Part shown: in pieces, positions 47,707 through 59,022 of the stretch
Numbering within the stretch: the first letter of the stretch is position 1
Layout of the letters: every line of letters begins with the position of its first letter
Assembly (NCBI GenBank): GCA_900491605.1
Contig: UESW01005006.1
Coordinates: forward strand, 124,001 to 188,000
Source of the DNA: Calamus simplicifolius
Taxonomy: Eukaryota > Streptophyta > Magnoliopsida > Arecales > Arecaceae
Direction: 5' to 3'
DNA length: 64,000 nucleotides
Program-made: the position numbers and the translations under genes
The notes under the pieces: model-generated
Seen by the model: the letters and a program-made list of their open reading frames with translations, nothing else
The model's database searches: none
Told to the model about the DNA's origin: nothing

Positions 47707-47859
47707 CCCACCTGGATGAAAAATCAAAAATGCCAGATCAGCTCTAACGGTAATATTTTTGATTTCTGACATCTAACGGCTATTTTTTATGAATGGAAAA
47801 TCCTTCCAGGTACACTCCAATGGCTAGATTTCCATCCAAAAATGAATCAAAAGAAAATC

Positions 47860-47867
47860 TATAAAAA
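47860..47867 (+). promoter_or_regulatory. TATA box of Copia-3 LTR
   Basis: TATAAAAA followed by GGGGAAAAAC; the same sequence is in the 3' LTR near 56632. Likely core promoter of the element. Confidence 0.75.
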
Positions 47868-48711
47868 GGGGAAAAACAACGTTTGAAAAAGAGAGAAAAA
47901 AAAGAAAGAGAGAAACGGATAGAAAAAGATCAAAATCAAAATCCGAAAAGTCTTGAGCCTTATATCCAAGAGAGAGTTTTCAACTTCAAAACCTTCCACT
48001 CCACAAAGCTCAAAGAAGAATCCAAGCCGTTCAAATAGCGAAAAATCGGAGGATTCTCAACTAGAAGAAAGAGACCAACTTTTCAATCTTCTCAACTGCA
48101 TCTACTGTGAGGAATCGGAGCTGAGGCTTGATTCAACCCAGCAAGGAGAAGAGGAAAAGAAGAAAAGAAGAAAAGCTCAAAGCCAAACAACTTCAACCAG
48201 GCTTTTCTAAACCTATTTACTTTTCTTTGAATATTTGCTCATTAAGGAGCTGTGAAAATTTGTAAAACATTCTTATTCTTGTTTGTGCCTAGTTCAATCA
48301 AAGGGGATTGAACTAGTGGAGGTTGTTAACCTCGGGTCAAGCTAGTTTTGCTTGAGTCTTGGGTTGTGTGCTGGTGAGCCCAAAAACCGGCTGGGTTCGT
48401 TGTGATCCCGGGTAAAACAACAAGTTTGAGTTGTGAACTTGTAAAACAACTCGGCTGTAATCGAGGTGATTATAGTGTGGACCCAAGTAGGATCTTGGGA
48501 GTGGACGTAGGTGTTGGATACACCGAACCACTATAAAATCTTTGTGTTTGCCGTGCTTCCATTGACTCTATCTCTATCTCTGTTTTATTCGCTGTATTTT
48601 ATTTACATTGCATTTATTTTCATTCATCTTAAGCAAACAATTTTTCAAAGGCTAAATTTTTAAAGAACCCAATTCACCCCCCCCTCTTGGGTTGTCATCT
48701 GGGCCAACAAT

Positions 48712-48723
48712 TGGTATCAGAGC
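48712..48723 (+). other. Primer-binding site of Copia-3 (initiator tRNA-Met)
   Basis: TGGTATCAGAGC two bases after the 5' LTR. Confidence 0.95.
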
Positions 48724-48770
48724 AAGTGCTCATTAGATTTTGATCACACGATCAAGAGCTAAAGATCCAA

Positions 48771-50416
48771 ATGGCAACTCAAGTTGGATCATTTGCCGAA
48801 GGTCATTCTACAAATAGACCTCCTTGTTTAATGGTTCCAACTATTCTTATTGGAAAGCAAGAATGAGGATATTCATTCAAGCTTCTGATTATGAATTGTG
48901 GGGTGTTATAACTAATGGACCTAGTACACCCACACACGTTGTTGATGGCACTATTGTTCCTAAGCCCGAAAGGGATTGGAATGATAATGATAGGAAAATG
49001 GCACAGCTCAATGCTAAGGCCATGAATGTCTTATATTGCTCTTTAGATGCTAATGAATTTAATAGAATCTCCACTTGTAATTCCGCAAAGGAGATTTGGG
49101 ATAGATTAGAGGTTACCCATGAGGGTACTAACCAAGTAAAAGAATCCAAAATAAACATTCTTGTTCATAAATATGAGTTATTTTGCATGGAACAAACTGA
49201 AAATATAGCTAGCATGTATACTAGATTTACTGATATTGTAAATGGGTTGAAAAGTTTAGGCAAAACATATTCTAACTCTGAACTTGTTCGAAAAATTCTC
49301 AGGTCACTTCCAAGAACGTGGGAAGCGAAGGTGACAGCAATCCAAGAAGCAAAGGACCTCAACACCTTACCCTTAGAGGAGCTTCTAGGATCCCTAATGA
49401 CCCATGAATTGACCATGAAGCAGCACATAGAAGAAGATGTGAAAAAGAAAAAGACCATAGCTCTTAAGGCTGCTGAAAATGAGGAGAGCTGCAATGATAG
49501 TGAAGAAGATGATGATGAGACAGCTCTTCTAGCAAGAAAGTTCAAAAAATTCATGAGGAGAAAGAGACCCTTCCACAAGAAGAAATTTGGAACTAAAATG
49601 GAAGGAGAGAAAGAAAAAGACAAGGACAAGGATAAAGAGAAAGACCCCTTGATTTGCTATGAATGTAAGAAACCGGGGCATTACAGATATGATTGTCCTC
49701 AACTGAAAAAGACTTTCAAGAAGAAAAAGAAAGCCTATGTTGCAACTTGGAGCGACAGCGATGAATCCTCATCGGAGGAAGAACAAAAGGAGGTTGCTAA
49801 CATTTGCTTTATGGCAAACGAAGAGGATGAGGTAAGTTCTGAAAACCTTGCGATGAATTTGCTTTTGATGAATTATTTGATGCTTTTAATGAACTTGTTG
49901 GTGATTTCAAAATTTTGAAAAAGAAATATAAGTTTTTAAAAAATGAAATTTACTTTGATTGAAGAAAAAGAAAATCTTAATAATGAAACTAAAGTGCTGA
50001 AATCTGAAAAAGGCAATTTGACTAAAGAAAAAGAATCAATTTCAATGAAAATGATAAACTAAAGAAGGAAGTTGATAAATATAAAAGTATTGTTGATAAA
50101 TTCACTTATAGTTCAGAAAAACTTAATTTATTGTTAAGTAATCAAAGAGCTATATATGATAAGGCTGGTTTAGGATATAGACCTAATTTGAAACAAAAAT
50201 TTGTCAAAAACTTTTTTAGAAAGAACAAAACCTGATAATGTTACATGTCATTACTGTAACAAGAAGGGACACAAAGTTTTTGAATGCAATTTTAAGAAAA
50301 TAGATAAGAAGATAAATAGTAAAGGAAAGAAAATTTGGGTTCCTAAAGGAACAATTGTTTATGCTACTAACCATGAAGGACCCAAGAAAGCTTGGGTACC
50401 TAAATATAAGACTTAA
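48771..50416 (+). pseudogene. Copia-3 gag
   Basis: ATG at 48771 (MATQVGSFAEGHS). A one-base loss near 48815 shifts the frame, and the rest is open from 48824 as FNGSNYSYWKARMR. It contains the DUF4219/UBN2 capsid region (IWDRLEVTHEGTNQV, RKILRSLPRTWEAKVTAI), a Lys/Glu-rich stretch and a zinc knuckle CYECKKPGHYRYDC. A further frameshift near 49845 precedes a Lys/Glu/Asn-rich, coiled-coil-like part with several breaks. The frame from 50201 has a second zinc knuckle CHYCNKKGHKVFEC and ends WVPKYKT with TAA at 50414. Two knuckles are usual for SIRE-type gag. Confidence 0.92.
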
Positions 50417-53400
50417 TTATTTTTGCAGGAGTGTCTTGCGGCCAAAAGATCAAAGAGAAAGTGGTATCTCGATAGCGGCTGCTCAAGGCACATGACGGGT
50501 GACAAGGATCAATTCATCACCCTTGAAAGCAAAAGAGGAGGAGTAGTTACATTTGGCGACAATGGCAAAGGCCAAATCTTGGGGTTTGGTAACATTCAAA
50601 TAACTCCCTCCACATATATTGAAAATGTCTTATATGTTAATGGTTTGAAACATAATTTAATTAGCATTAGTCAATTATGTGATAAAGGTTTTAAAGTATC
50701 ATTTGAATCTTCTATATGCACAGTTTCTAATCCCATTGATAATAGCATTGTTTTTATTGGAAATAGAAATGGCAATGTATACCTGATTGATTTAGACAAT
50801 TTGTCTACTAGTAATCATTGCCTAGTTGCTAATAATGCTAATATAAATGAGATTGGTTGGTTGTGGCATCGTAGATTAGGTCATGCAAGCACACACCTTA
50901 TTTCAAAACTAATTAGAATGGATTTAGTAAAAGGACTTCCACAATTAGATTTTGAAAATAATAAAATTTGTGATGCATGTCAATTTGGAAAACAAACTAG
51001 AAATTCTTTCAAAACTAAAAATATTGTTTCCACTTCTAGGCCACTTGAACTACTTCACATGGATCTTTTTGGACCTACTAGAACCACAAGTCTAGGAGGA
51101 AAGAAATATGGTCTTGTGATTGTAGATGATTACTCTAGATACACTTGGGTATTGTTTTTAGCTCATAAGGATGAGACCTTTCCACTATTTTTGAAATTCT
51201 TCAAGAAGGTCACAAATGAGAAAAACAACACCATAGTGTCTCTAAGAAGTGATCATGGCACCGAATTTGAAAATCATTTATTTGAAAATTTTTGCATAGA
51301 AAATGGCATCCATCATAATTTTTCTGCACCTAGAACACCGCAACAAAATGGTGTAGTTGAAAGAAAAAATAGAACCCTAGAAGACATGGCCCGTACCATG
51401 CTATGTGAAAGCAACTTACCAAAATACTTTTGGGCAGAAGCTATAAACACGGCATGCTACATCCTTAATAGAGCTTTAATTAGGCCAATCATTAAGAAAA
51501 CACCTTATGAACTATGGAATAATAGAAAACCAAACATAAGTTATTTTCATGCATTTGGTTGTAAGTGTTTCATTCATAATAATGGCAAAGATAACCTAGG
51601 AAAATTTGATGCAAAATCTGATGAAGGCATATTCTTAGGATATTCAACATCAAGTAAAGCTTATAGAGTATTTAACAAGAGAAACTTAATAGTAGAAGAA
51701 TCTATTCATGTAATCTTTGATGAATCTTTAGCATCAAGTTCTAAAAAGATTGATGATGAGGAAGATACAAACATTCTAGAAAGAGACATTGAAAAATTAA
51801 ATATAGATGTATCTTCAGATCATGAACAAGAAGCTAAAGATAATGATTCTCCTAGTGTTGATGTTGTTGATGGAAATCGTAATGATATAGATCTACCTAG
51901 AGATTGGAGATATGCCTATGGTCATCCAAGAGAATTAATTATAGGTGATCCATCTCAAGGAGTAAGAACTAGATCATCAATGAGAAACATCAATAATCAT
52001 CTTGCATTTGTATCTCAAATTGAACCAAAAACTATTGAAGAAGCTGAAAAAGATAATAACTGGATGTTAGCCATGCAAGAAGAATTAAATCAATTCACTA
52101 GAAATAATGTTTGGACATTAGTGGATAGACCTAAAGATCATTCTGTAATAGGATCAAAATGGGTATTTAGAAATAAATTAGACGAAAATGGCATAGTAAT
52201 TAGAAACAAAGCTAGATTAGTTGCAAAAGGATATAATCAAGAAGAAGGAATTGATTTTGATGAAACTTTTGCACCTGTAGCTAGACTTGAAGCAATTAGA
52301 TTGTTACTTGCATTTGCATGTCATATGCATATCAATTTATTTCAAATGGATGTTAAAAGCGCATTCTTAAATGGATTTATAAATGAAGAAGTTTTTGTTG
52401 AACAACCACCGGATTTGAAGATCATGAATTTTCAAATCATGTTTTTAAATTACACAAAGCACTATACGGTTTGAAACAAGCACCTAGGGCTTGGTATGAA
52501 AGATTAAGTAAATTTCTGATTGAAAATGATTTTGTAAGAGGAAATGTCGATAAAACACTATTTTTGAAAACAAAAGACAAAGATTTATTAGTAGTACAAA
52601 TATATGTTGATGATATTGTTTTCGGTGCTACTAACAATTTGTTATGTCAAGAATTTGCAAAGTTAATGCAGGGTGAGTTTGAAATGAGTATGATGGGAGA
52701 ACTCAACTTCTTCCTAGGACTTCAAATCAAACAAAGCAAAGATGGAATCTTCATCAATCAAGCCAAATACACAAAAGAACTGCTCAAGAAATTTGGAATG
52801 GAGTCAATCAAACCACTTGGGACACCTATGAGTCCTTCGTGCAAATTGGACAAAGATGAAGATGGTAAGAAAGTAGATCAAAAATTACAGAGGTATGATT
52901 GGATCTCTTCTTTACTTAACTGCTAGTAGACCAGATATTATGTTTGCAGTATGTCTATGTGCTAGATTTCAATCTGAACCTAAAGAATCTCACTTAATTG
53001 CTGTAAAAAGAATTTTAAGATATTTAAGTGGAACTAAAAATGTAGGTTTATGGTACTCTAGAGACTCAACCTTAAATTTAATTGCATATTCTGATTCTGA
53101 CTATGCTGGATGTAAATTGGATAGAAAAAGCACAAGTGGTGCATGTCAATTCTTAGGATGTAACTTAATCTCTTGGTTTAGCAAAAAGCAAAATTCGGTT
53201 GCATTATCTACTGCTGAAGCAGAATATGTTGCAGCTGGAAGTTGCTGTGCTCAAATCCTTTGGATTAAGAGACAACTTGAAGATTATGGCATAACCCCCA
53301 CAAAACACCAATTAGATGTGATAACACGAGTGCAATAAATCTAACTAAAAATCCAATTCAACATTCAAGAACAAAACACATTGAAATTAGATATCATTTC

Positions 53401-53547
53401 ATAAGAGAACATGTAGCTAATAATGAAATTTGTCTTGAATATGTTAATACAGAGGAACAATTAGCTGACATATTTACAAAACCTTTGAGTGAAGAAAGAT
53501 TTTGTTATCTTAGAGGTGAATTAGGGATATGTGACCCTATGGATTGA
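50417..53547 (+). pseudogene. Copia-3 pol (protease, integrase, RT, RNase H)
   Basis: Pol is in the same frame as the end of gag, separated by one TAA; no ATG is near, the next bases reading TTATTTTTGCAG. It contains protease (WYLDSGCSRHMTG), pre-integrase zinc region (WHRRLGHAS, CDACQFG), integrase (Asp in HMDLFGPT and LRSDHGTEF, Glu in NGVVERKNR), and RT (SKWVFRNKLDE, AFLNGFINEE). A base is lost near 52418, then the frame continues with LKQAPRAWYERL and YVDDIVFGA. Shifts near 52892 and 53320 break the RNase H (YSDSDYAGCKLDRKSTSG, LSTAEAEYVAAGSC). The last part ends CDPMD at 53547. Confidence 0.94.
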
Positions 53548-53739
53548 TTTTGATACATTAAGGAATGAGAATCTAAATTTCTATCAATTTCTTGATATTC
53601 CCTTCACTATTTAAGGACAAATTATCTAGTCATTTGAGCTATTTGATCCTTAATACTCCAAAATTTTATCAAAATTTTATAAAATTTATTTTGACGAGTT
53701 TCAGTCATTTGAATTTCATATATTTTTGCTGAATTTGTC

Positions 53740-53945
53740 TCTGGAGTCGACACCTCAGAATGAGGAGTCGACACCTCTGACTGTGTCGCTCTCGGTCCCT
53801 GACCTTGGAGCCGACACCTGTGAATTCGGAGCCGACTCCAGTTCGAGCGCTGACTGTGTTAGCGATTTGGAGTCGACACCCGACTTTGCGGGAGTCGACA
53901 CCTGGGAGTCAAAAGTTGATTTATTAGGGCAGAGTCGACACCTCG
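53740..53945 (+). promoter_or_regulatory. Second cluster of GAGYCGACACC motifs before the env-like ORF
   Basis: Seven copies (near 53742, 53766, 53808, 53829, 53873, 53891 and 53933) of the motif found in the LTR U3, lying 100-305 bp upstream of the ATG at 54047. A pyrimidine-rich stretch follows. It may be an internal promoter or a cis element for a subgenomic or spliced mRNA of ORF3; this is inference. Confidence 0.55.
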
Positions 53946-54046
53946 TCACTTCATCACTTTCTCAAATCCTAACCAAACTCTTCCAAAATTTCTCCAAAAC
54001 TTCCCCATCTCTAATTCCATCCAAATCGAACCTTTCCAAAGATCAA

Positions 54047-55430
54047 ATGGCACCCAAAAGGAGAGAATCAGTGGTTGGAGCGCCGGTAACTACGGGAAAG
54101 CGGTCCGCACGTCGTCCCGTTCGTGAGCCGACTCCAAGCAGCGATTCGTCCACAGATTCTGACAACCCCAACACATCTTCCACAAAGGTAGATACCCTAG
54201 CTGATAGAGTCATCACAATGGGTAGAAAAGTCGATTTTGACCTATTTGAATCCGAAGGTTTTTCAATCGGGAGACAATTGAAGGAAATGGGCTGGGATAA
54301 GCTGTGTTCTCTTGATGTTCCTACCTATCCAGCCCTAGTAAAAGAATTCTATTTCAATTTGGCTAGAGGGGATGGAGGTTTAGTAAGCAATGTTAAAGGG
54401 AAAAGGATTCATCTCACCTTTCAAAAGCTCGGAAACCTCCTCAGCATCCCGATCACTGGTTTAGCAGCTGACATGCATAGTGATAGGTCAGCAGCCCTTT
54501 CAAGGATGTTAGGAAGGGATGTAACTGAGTTTGAAGAAATTAGAGCCAATCAACTACCCCTAGAATTGAGATTATTACACAATATATGCAGTAGGATCTT
54601 GTTTCCAAAAACTGGTCGGTTTGAGTATGTCTCGGAGCGAGACATTGTGGTTATGGACAGTGTTCTAACTGGGCAGCCGATCAATCTGGCAGCAATGATG
54701 ATTTTTTATATGGCAGAAGCTGGAGGGAAAAGGAGATCATCCCTACCGTATGGAATGGTACTAACTATGGTATTCAAGAGCCAAGGGGTTAAATTCAAGA
54801 GAATGAACTTTCCAAGAACCTAAGGCACACAGATTACTATAGCTTAGCTACATTGCATCGGATGGGTTTTGTCAAGGTGAATGGTCAATGGGATAGGAAA
54901 GGACACCTAGATGAAAGAGCCCCTATGCCGAGAGTTTCTGAGCCTTGCGAGGCTGGACCATCATTTAGGGTTCCTTCTCCACAGCCTAGGAGTCCCATTT
55001 CTGCTCCTGTTCTGCTCCTGCACCTGCACAAGTTTATGATCAACCATCCACTTCTTCGACTGGATTCTCAGACCTTCAAATGGAGCAATTAAAAAGTTTG
55101 TTTGCAGCTCAGAAGGATGAGTTTGACAGTAAATTTATGAATTTAAAAGAATCACTTTACTCCCTTGATGATCGGATTGCAAAGATTGAATCAACTCTCA
55201 ACTCCTCCGCAGAATCTTTAAATGGTGATTTGAAGAACATCTTTGAAGAGCTTAAAGAGATTTGTGGAGATGGTGAAACTTATTCAAAGTGCAACGCCGA
55301 ACTTCAAGACAAAATCACAACAGCTTGCACATTTGTGGATGAGAGACTAAAAGATTATGTTAGACTTCAATGTGATGGAATGAAAAATATAGTAGACCAT
55401 TTAACAAGAATAGTTAGAAAGAACTTTTGA
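54047..55430 (+). pseudogene. Copia-3 env-like third ORF (plant transposon protein domain plus coiled coil)
   Basis: The extra ORF of SIRE/Maximus elements, between pol and the 3' LTR; its role is unknown and a viral envelope function is unproven. The best start is MAPKRRESVVG at 54047. The in-frame upstream extension from 53726 only translates the repeat motif. Residues about 60-250 resemble the domain annotated putative plant transposon protein (PTYPALVKEFYFNLARG, VKGKRIHLTFQKLGNLLSIP). The frame shifts near 54812 and again near 55015. A coiled-coil part follows (55080-55430: LKSLFAAQKDEFDSKF, LDDRIAKIESTL), ending RIVRKNF. No clear transmembrane segment is seen in the open parts. Confidence 0.8.
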
Positions 55431-55960
55431 TGTAGTTATGTTCAATCTTGTTGAAATGTTGTTTACATTTTGATGTAATGAAGTTAATATAATGAAGTTT
55501 AAAGAGGGAGAGAATTATGTAATACTTGACAATATGTTGATGTAGTGAAGCTTATGTTAATGAATGAAAAGTTTTTGTATTTGACTTTTGATTATCTTTT
55601 TGATGCAATTATCTTTGATGCAGTAAAATATTCTTTACCTTTTTGTTGATTACAAAAAAGGGGGAGAGAATTAGGATTGTATATGCATTAAGAGGGAGAA
55701 AATTATTATAGTTGTTAATTATGAGAATGTTAATTGATTAATATGATATTGAGTTATTGATATGGATTGATCAAATTGAATTGTCTATGCACAAAGAAAT
55801 CTTAAGTACCAAATGTAAAGTAAGAGGAAGAATAATTTGAATTTGAACTTCATAAGAGAAGCTACCTTATTCAGGGGGAGCTTACTCGTAAAGATCACTT
55901 CCTTGATATTCTCTTTAATTTAAGAATTCTATGCATATACTCAATGTTTTTATAATCATC
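55431..55960 (+). other. Copia-3 untranslated region before the polypurine tract
   Basis: 530 bp, AT-rich, with repeated TTGATGTAATGAAG-like and GGGGGAGA phrases. No gene. Confidence 0.6.
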
Positions 55961-55974
55961 AAAAAGGGGGAGAT
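55961..55974 (+). other. Polypurine tract of Copia-3
   Basis: AAAAAGGGGGAGAT directly before the 3' LTR; primes plus-strand synthesis. Confidence 0.92.
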
Positions 55975-57479
55975 TGTTGATCCATTCATTGATTTTGATG
56001 ATTAATAAAGGAATTGAGTATATTTATTTGATTACTAATGGATTTTATAAGTGTTTCAGGACTTAAATTTATTTGATCAATTTAAAGGAATTAAGAAATG
56101 AATTTTGAATCAAATACAAATCAGAGATTTCAAAGTTTCAGAGCTTGGAGTCGACACCTAGAAAGTCTGGAGCCGACCCCATGGCCAATTCAATTTTAAT
56201 CTGATTTTTGATAAAACCTGGAGCCGACACCTAGAGTTTCGGAGCCGACACCTAAGGTTTCGGAGTCGACACTTACTGTGTCTGAGCCGACTCCGATGCA
56301 GGGACAGAACGTTGATTTTCTGAGCATCCTGGAGCCGACACCTACAGTTTCGGGAGCCGACACCTGACGACGGCGAGCCGACACTTACTTTTGCGGAGCC
56401 GACTCCACGACGAACTCAGATTTTACTATTTATGGAAAAACGATTCGGAGCCGACACCTGAAAAGCTGGAGCCGACTCCAACCCACCTGGACGAAAAATC
56501 AAAAATGCCAGATCAGCTCTAACGGTAATATTTTTGATTTCTGACATCTAACGGCTATTTTTTATGAATGGAAAATCCTTCCAGGTACACTCCAACGGCT
56601 AGATTTCCACCAAAAATGAATCAAAGAAAATCTATAAAAAGGGGAAAAACAACCGTTTGAAAAAGAGAGAAAAAAAAAGAAGAAACGGATAGAAAAAGAT
56701 CAAAAATTAAAATCCGAAAAGTCTAGAGCCTTATATCCAAGAGAGGAGTTTTCAATTCAAAACCTTCCACTCCACAAAGCTCAAAGAAGAATCCAAGCCG
56801 TTCAAATAGCGAAAAATCAGAGGATTCTCAACTAGAAGAAAGAGACCAACTTTTCAATCTTCTCAACTGCATCTACTGTGAAATCGGAGCTGAGGCTTGA
56901 TTCAACCCAGCAAGGAGAAGAGGAAAAGAAGAAAAGAAGAAAAGCTCAAAGCCAAACAACTTCAAACCAGGCTTTTCTAAACCTATTTACTTTTCTTTGA
57001 ATATTTGCTCATTAAGGAGCTGTGAAAATTTGTAAAACATTCTTATTCTTGTTTGTGCCTAGTTCAATCAAAGGGGATTGAACTAGTGGAGGTTGTTAAC
57101 CTCGGGTCAAGCTAGTTTTGCTTGAGTCTTGGGTTGTGTGCTGGTGAGCCCGAAAAACCGGCTGGGTTCGTTGTGATCCCGGGTAAAACAAGTTTGAGTT
57201 GTGAACTTGTAAAACAACTCGGCTGTAATCGAGGTGATTATAGTGTGGACCCAAGTAGGATCTTGGGAGTGGACGTAGGTGTTGGATACACCGAACCACT
57301 ATAAAATCTTTGTGTTTGCCGTGCTTCCATTGATTCTATCTCTATCTCTGTTTTATTCGCTGTACTTTATATTTATATTGCATTTATTTTCATTCATCTT
57401 AAGCAAATTTTTTCAAGAGGCTAAATTTTTAAAGAACCCAATTCACCCCCCCCCTCTTGGGTTGTCATCTGGGCCAACA
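55975..57479 (+). repeat. 3' LTR of Copia-3
   Basis: Matches 47204-48709 throughout, with a few substitutions and short indels (for example an extra ACG near 56370 and a shorter AG run near 56672). Ends GGGCCAACA, then target duplication ACTTC. Confidence 0.95.
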
Positions 57480-57484
57480 ACTTC

Positions 57485-58930
57485 CCTCTTACTCCACGCC
57501 TCCAGAGACTATACAGATCCGAGGCTACACTGATATGAGATGGCATGCCGAACAAAGAAGATGAAATGCAACATCCATCAAATTCAAAAGCTTGGAAGCA
57601 TTTCAATGAAAATCATCCTGATTTCGCAGAAGAAATAAGGAATGCGAGATTAGGTCTTTGTATCGATGGCTTCCAACAGTTTGGTCAAGCTGGGCAACAA
57701 TATTCATGTTGGCCTGTAATACTGACTGTATATAATCTTCCACTGTGGAAGTGCATGAAAGATACTGCAATGTTTTTGATAGTTTTGGTTCCAGGACCAT
57801 CAAATCCAAAAGAGAAGATTGATGTCTTCTTACAACCGCTAGTAGCCGAATTGAAAATGTTGTGGGAAACAGGAGTCATAGCCTACGACATTTCTATGAA
57901 ACAAAATTTTATCATGAGAGCTGCTTTGATGTGGATAATCAGTGACTTTTCGGCATATGCAATGTTATCTGTTGGAGCACTTCTGGGCATCTGGCATGCC
58001 CTCATTGTATGCATGATTCAGATGCATTTACATTGCAGAAGAGTGGTAAGCAGTCATGGTTTGATAATCATAGAAAGTTCTTGCCTTCGAATCATCCTTA
58101 TAGGCGGAACTTGATCGCCTTCCGGAAGAACAAAGCAGTCACCAAATTCGCCGAACCGGTTAGGCCTGGCACAGATATATTTGATACTATAGAGCATTTG
58201 GGGTTAAGGTATGCTTTGGAACCAGATGCAGATAAAATAAATGGCCGTATATGTAAAGAACATAACTGGAAGAAGCGGAGCATTTTTGGGATTTGCCGTA
58301 TTGGAGCACAAATCTCATCCAGCACAACTTGGATGTTATGCATATTGAGAAAAATTTCTTTGATAACATATTTAACACGGTACTAAACATCCCGGGAAAA
58401 ACCAAAGACACTGCAAAGTCGAGAGAAGAACTTATTAGTATTGCAGAAGAGGTGATTTGAGAAGGAATGCTGACGGGACCTATCCTAAAGCCTGTTACAC
58501 TCTTGACAAAAATTTACGAGAAGTTTTATGTAACTGGATTAGAGGATTAAAATTTCCTAATGGTTATGCTTCAAATATCGGTAGGTGTGTGGACATGCAT
58601 AAGCTCAAGTTGTTTGGCATGAAGAGTCATGACTGTCATGTTTTCATGCAACGGTTATTGCCCATAGCTTTTCGTGAGTTGCTTCCGCAACATGTGGGGA
58701 AGGCATTGACAGAGCTCAGCTTGTTCTTTAAGGAGTTATCTGCTACAGTCATTACTTCTGCATCCATGGAAAGGCTTGAGGAGGAAATTCCAATTATTTT
58801 ATGCAAGCTGGAGCAAATATTTCCTCTAAGTTTTTTTGACTCAATGGAGCATTTACCGGTTCACTTGCCATACGAAGCACGTATAGCTGGTCACGTGCAG
58901 TATCGCTGGATGTATCCTTTCGAGAGGTAA
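57485..58930 (+). pseudogene. CACTA TNP2 transposase core and DUF4218 region
   Basis: Continues the transposase cut at 47203. The first bases read PRLQRLYRSEAT, then a stop near 57537. The open part from 57545 carries typical TNP2 phrases: WKHFNENHPDFAEEIRNARL, YNLPLWKCMKDTA, LVPGPSNPKEKIDVFLQPL, MRAALMWIISDFSAYAML. A frameshift near 57975 leads to CMHDSDAFTL and WFDNHRKFLPSNHPYRR. Another near 58280 precedes the MHIEKNFFDN segment, read in a third frame. The DUF4218 region (58457-58930) is clean: HKLKLFGMKSHDCHVFMQRL, LEEEIPIILCKLEQIFP, GHVQYRWMYPFER. It ends at a GTAAAC donor. The enzyme would cut CACTA ends; it is inactive here. Confidence 0.93.
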
Positions 58931-59022
58931 ACATCCAAATCAGTAATACATGTTGACATTTCAAATATTATTTATTTATGTGAGGAAGTTGGTTTATTTA
59001 TATTTTTAACTTTACATATAAG

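Larger units (their letters stand above)
47204..48709 (+). repeat. 5' LTR of Copia-3
   Basis: TGTTGATCC... to ...GGGCCAACA, followed at 48712 by the primer-binding site. It contains a cluster of GAGYCGACACC motifs in U3 and a TATA box at 47860. Open frames inside it, such as 47953-48210, are not supported as genes. Confidence 0.95.
47204..57479 (+). mobile_element. Copia-3: SIRE/Maximus-like copia element with env-like ORF (10.3 kb)
   Basis: Complete element with LTRs 47204-48709 and 55975-57479 (1506 and 1505 bp, very similar by eye), tRNA-Met primer-binding site, gag, pol, a third ORF and polypurine tract. The target duplication ACTTC is at 47199-47203 and 57480-57484. The long gag with two zinc knuckles, a protease with LDSGCSRHMTG, and an additional ORF between pol and the 3' LTR point to the SIRE/Maximus lineage. 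It is probably the youngest insertion of the nest. Several single-base frameshifts make it nonfunctional. Confidence 0.95.

Noticed and set aside
47953..48210. 85-residue open frame in the Copia-3 LTR
   Set aside because: Ser/Lys-rich low-complexity text in LTR leader sequence; the same region of the other LTR is frameshifted.
53726..54046. N-terminal extension of the env-like ORF
   Set aside because: It only translates the GAGYCGACACC motif cluster; the ATG at 54047 starts the lysine/arginine-rich protein expected.
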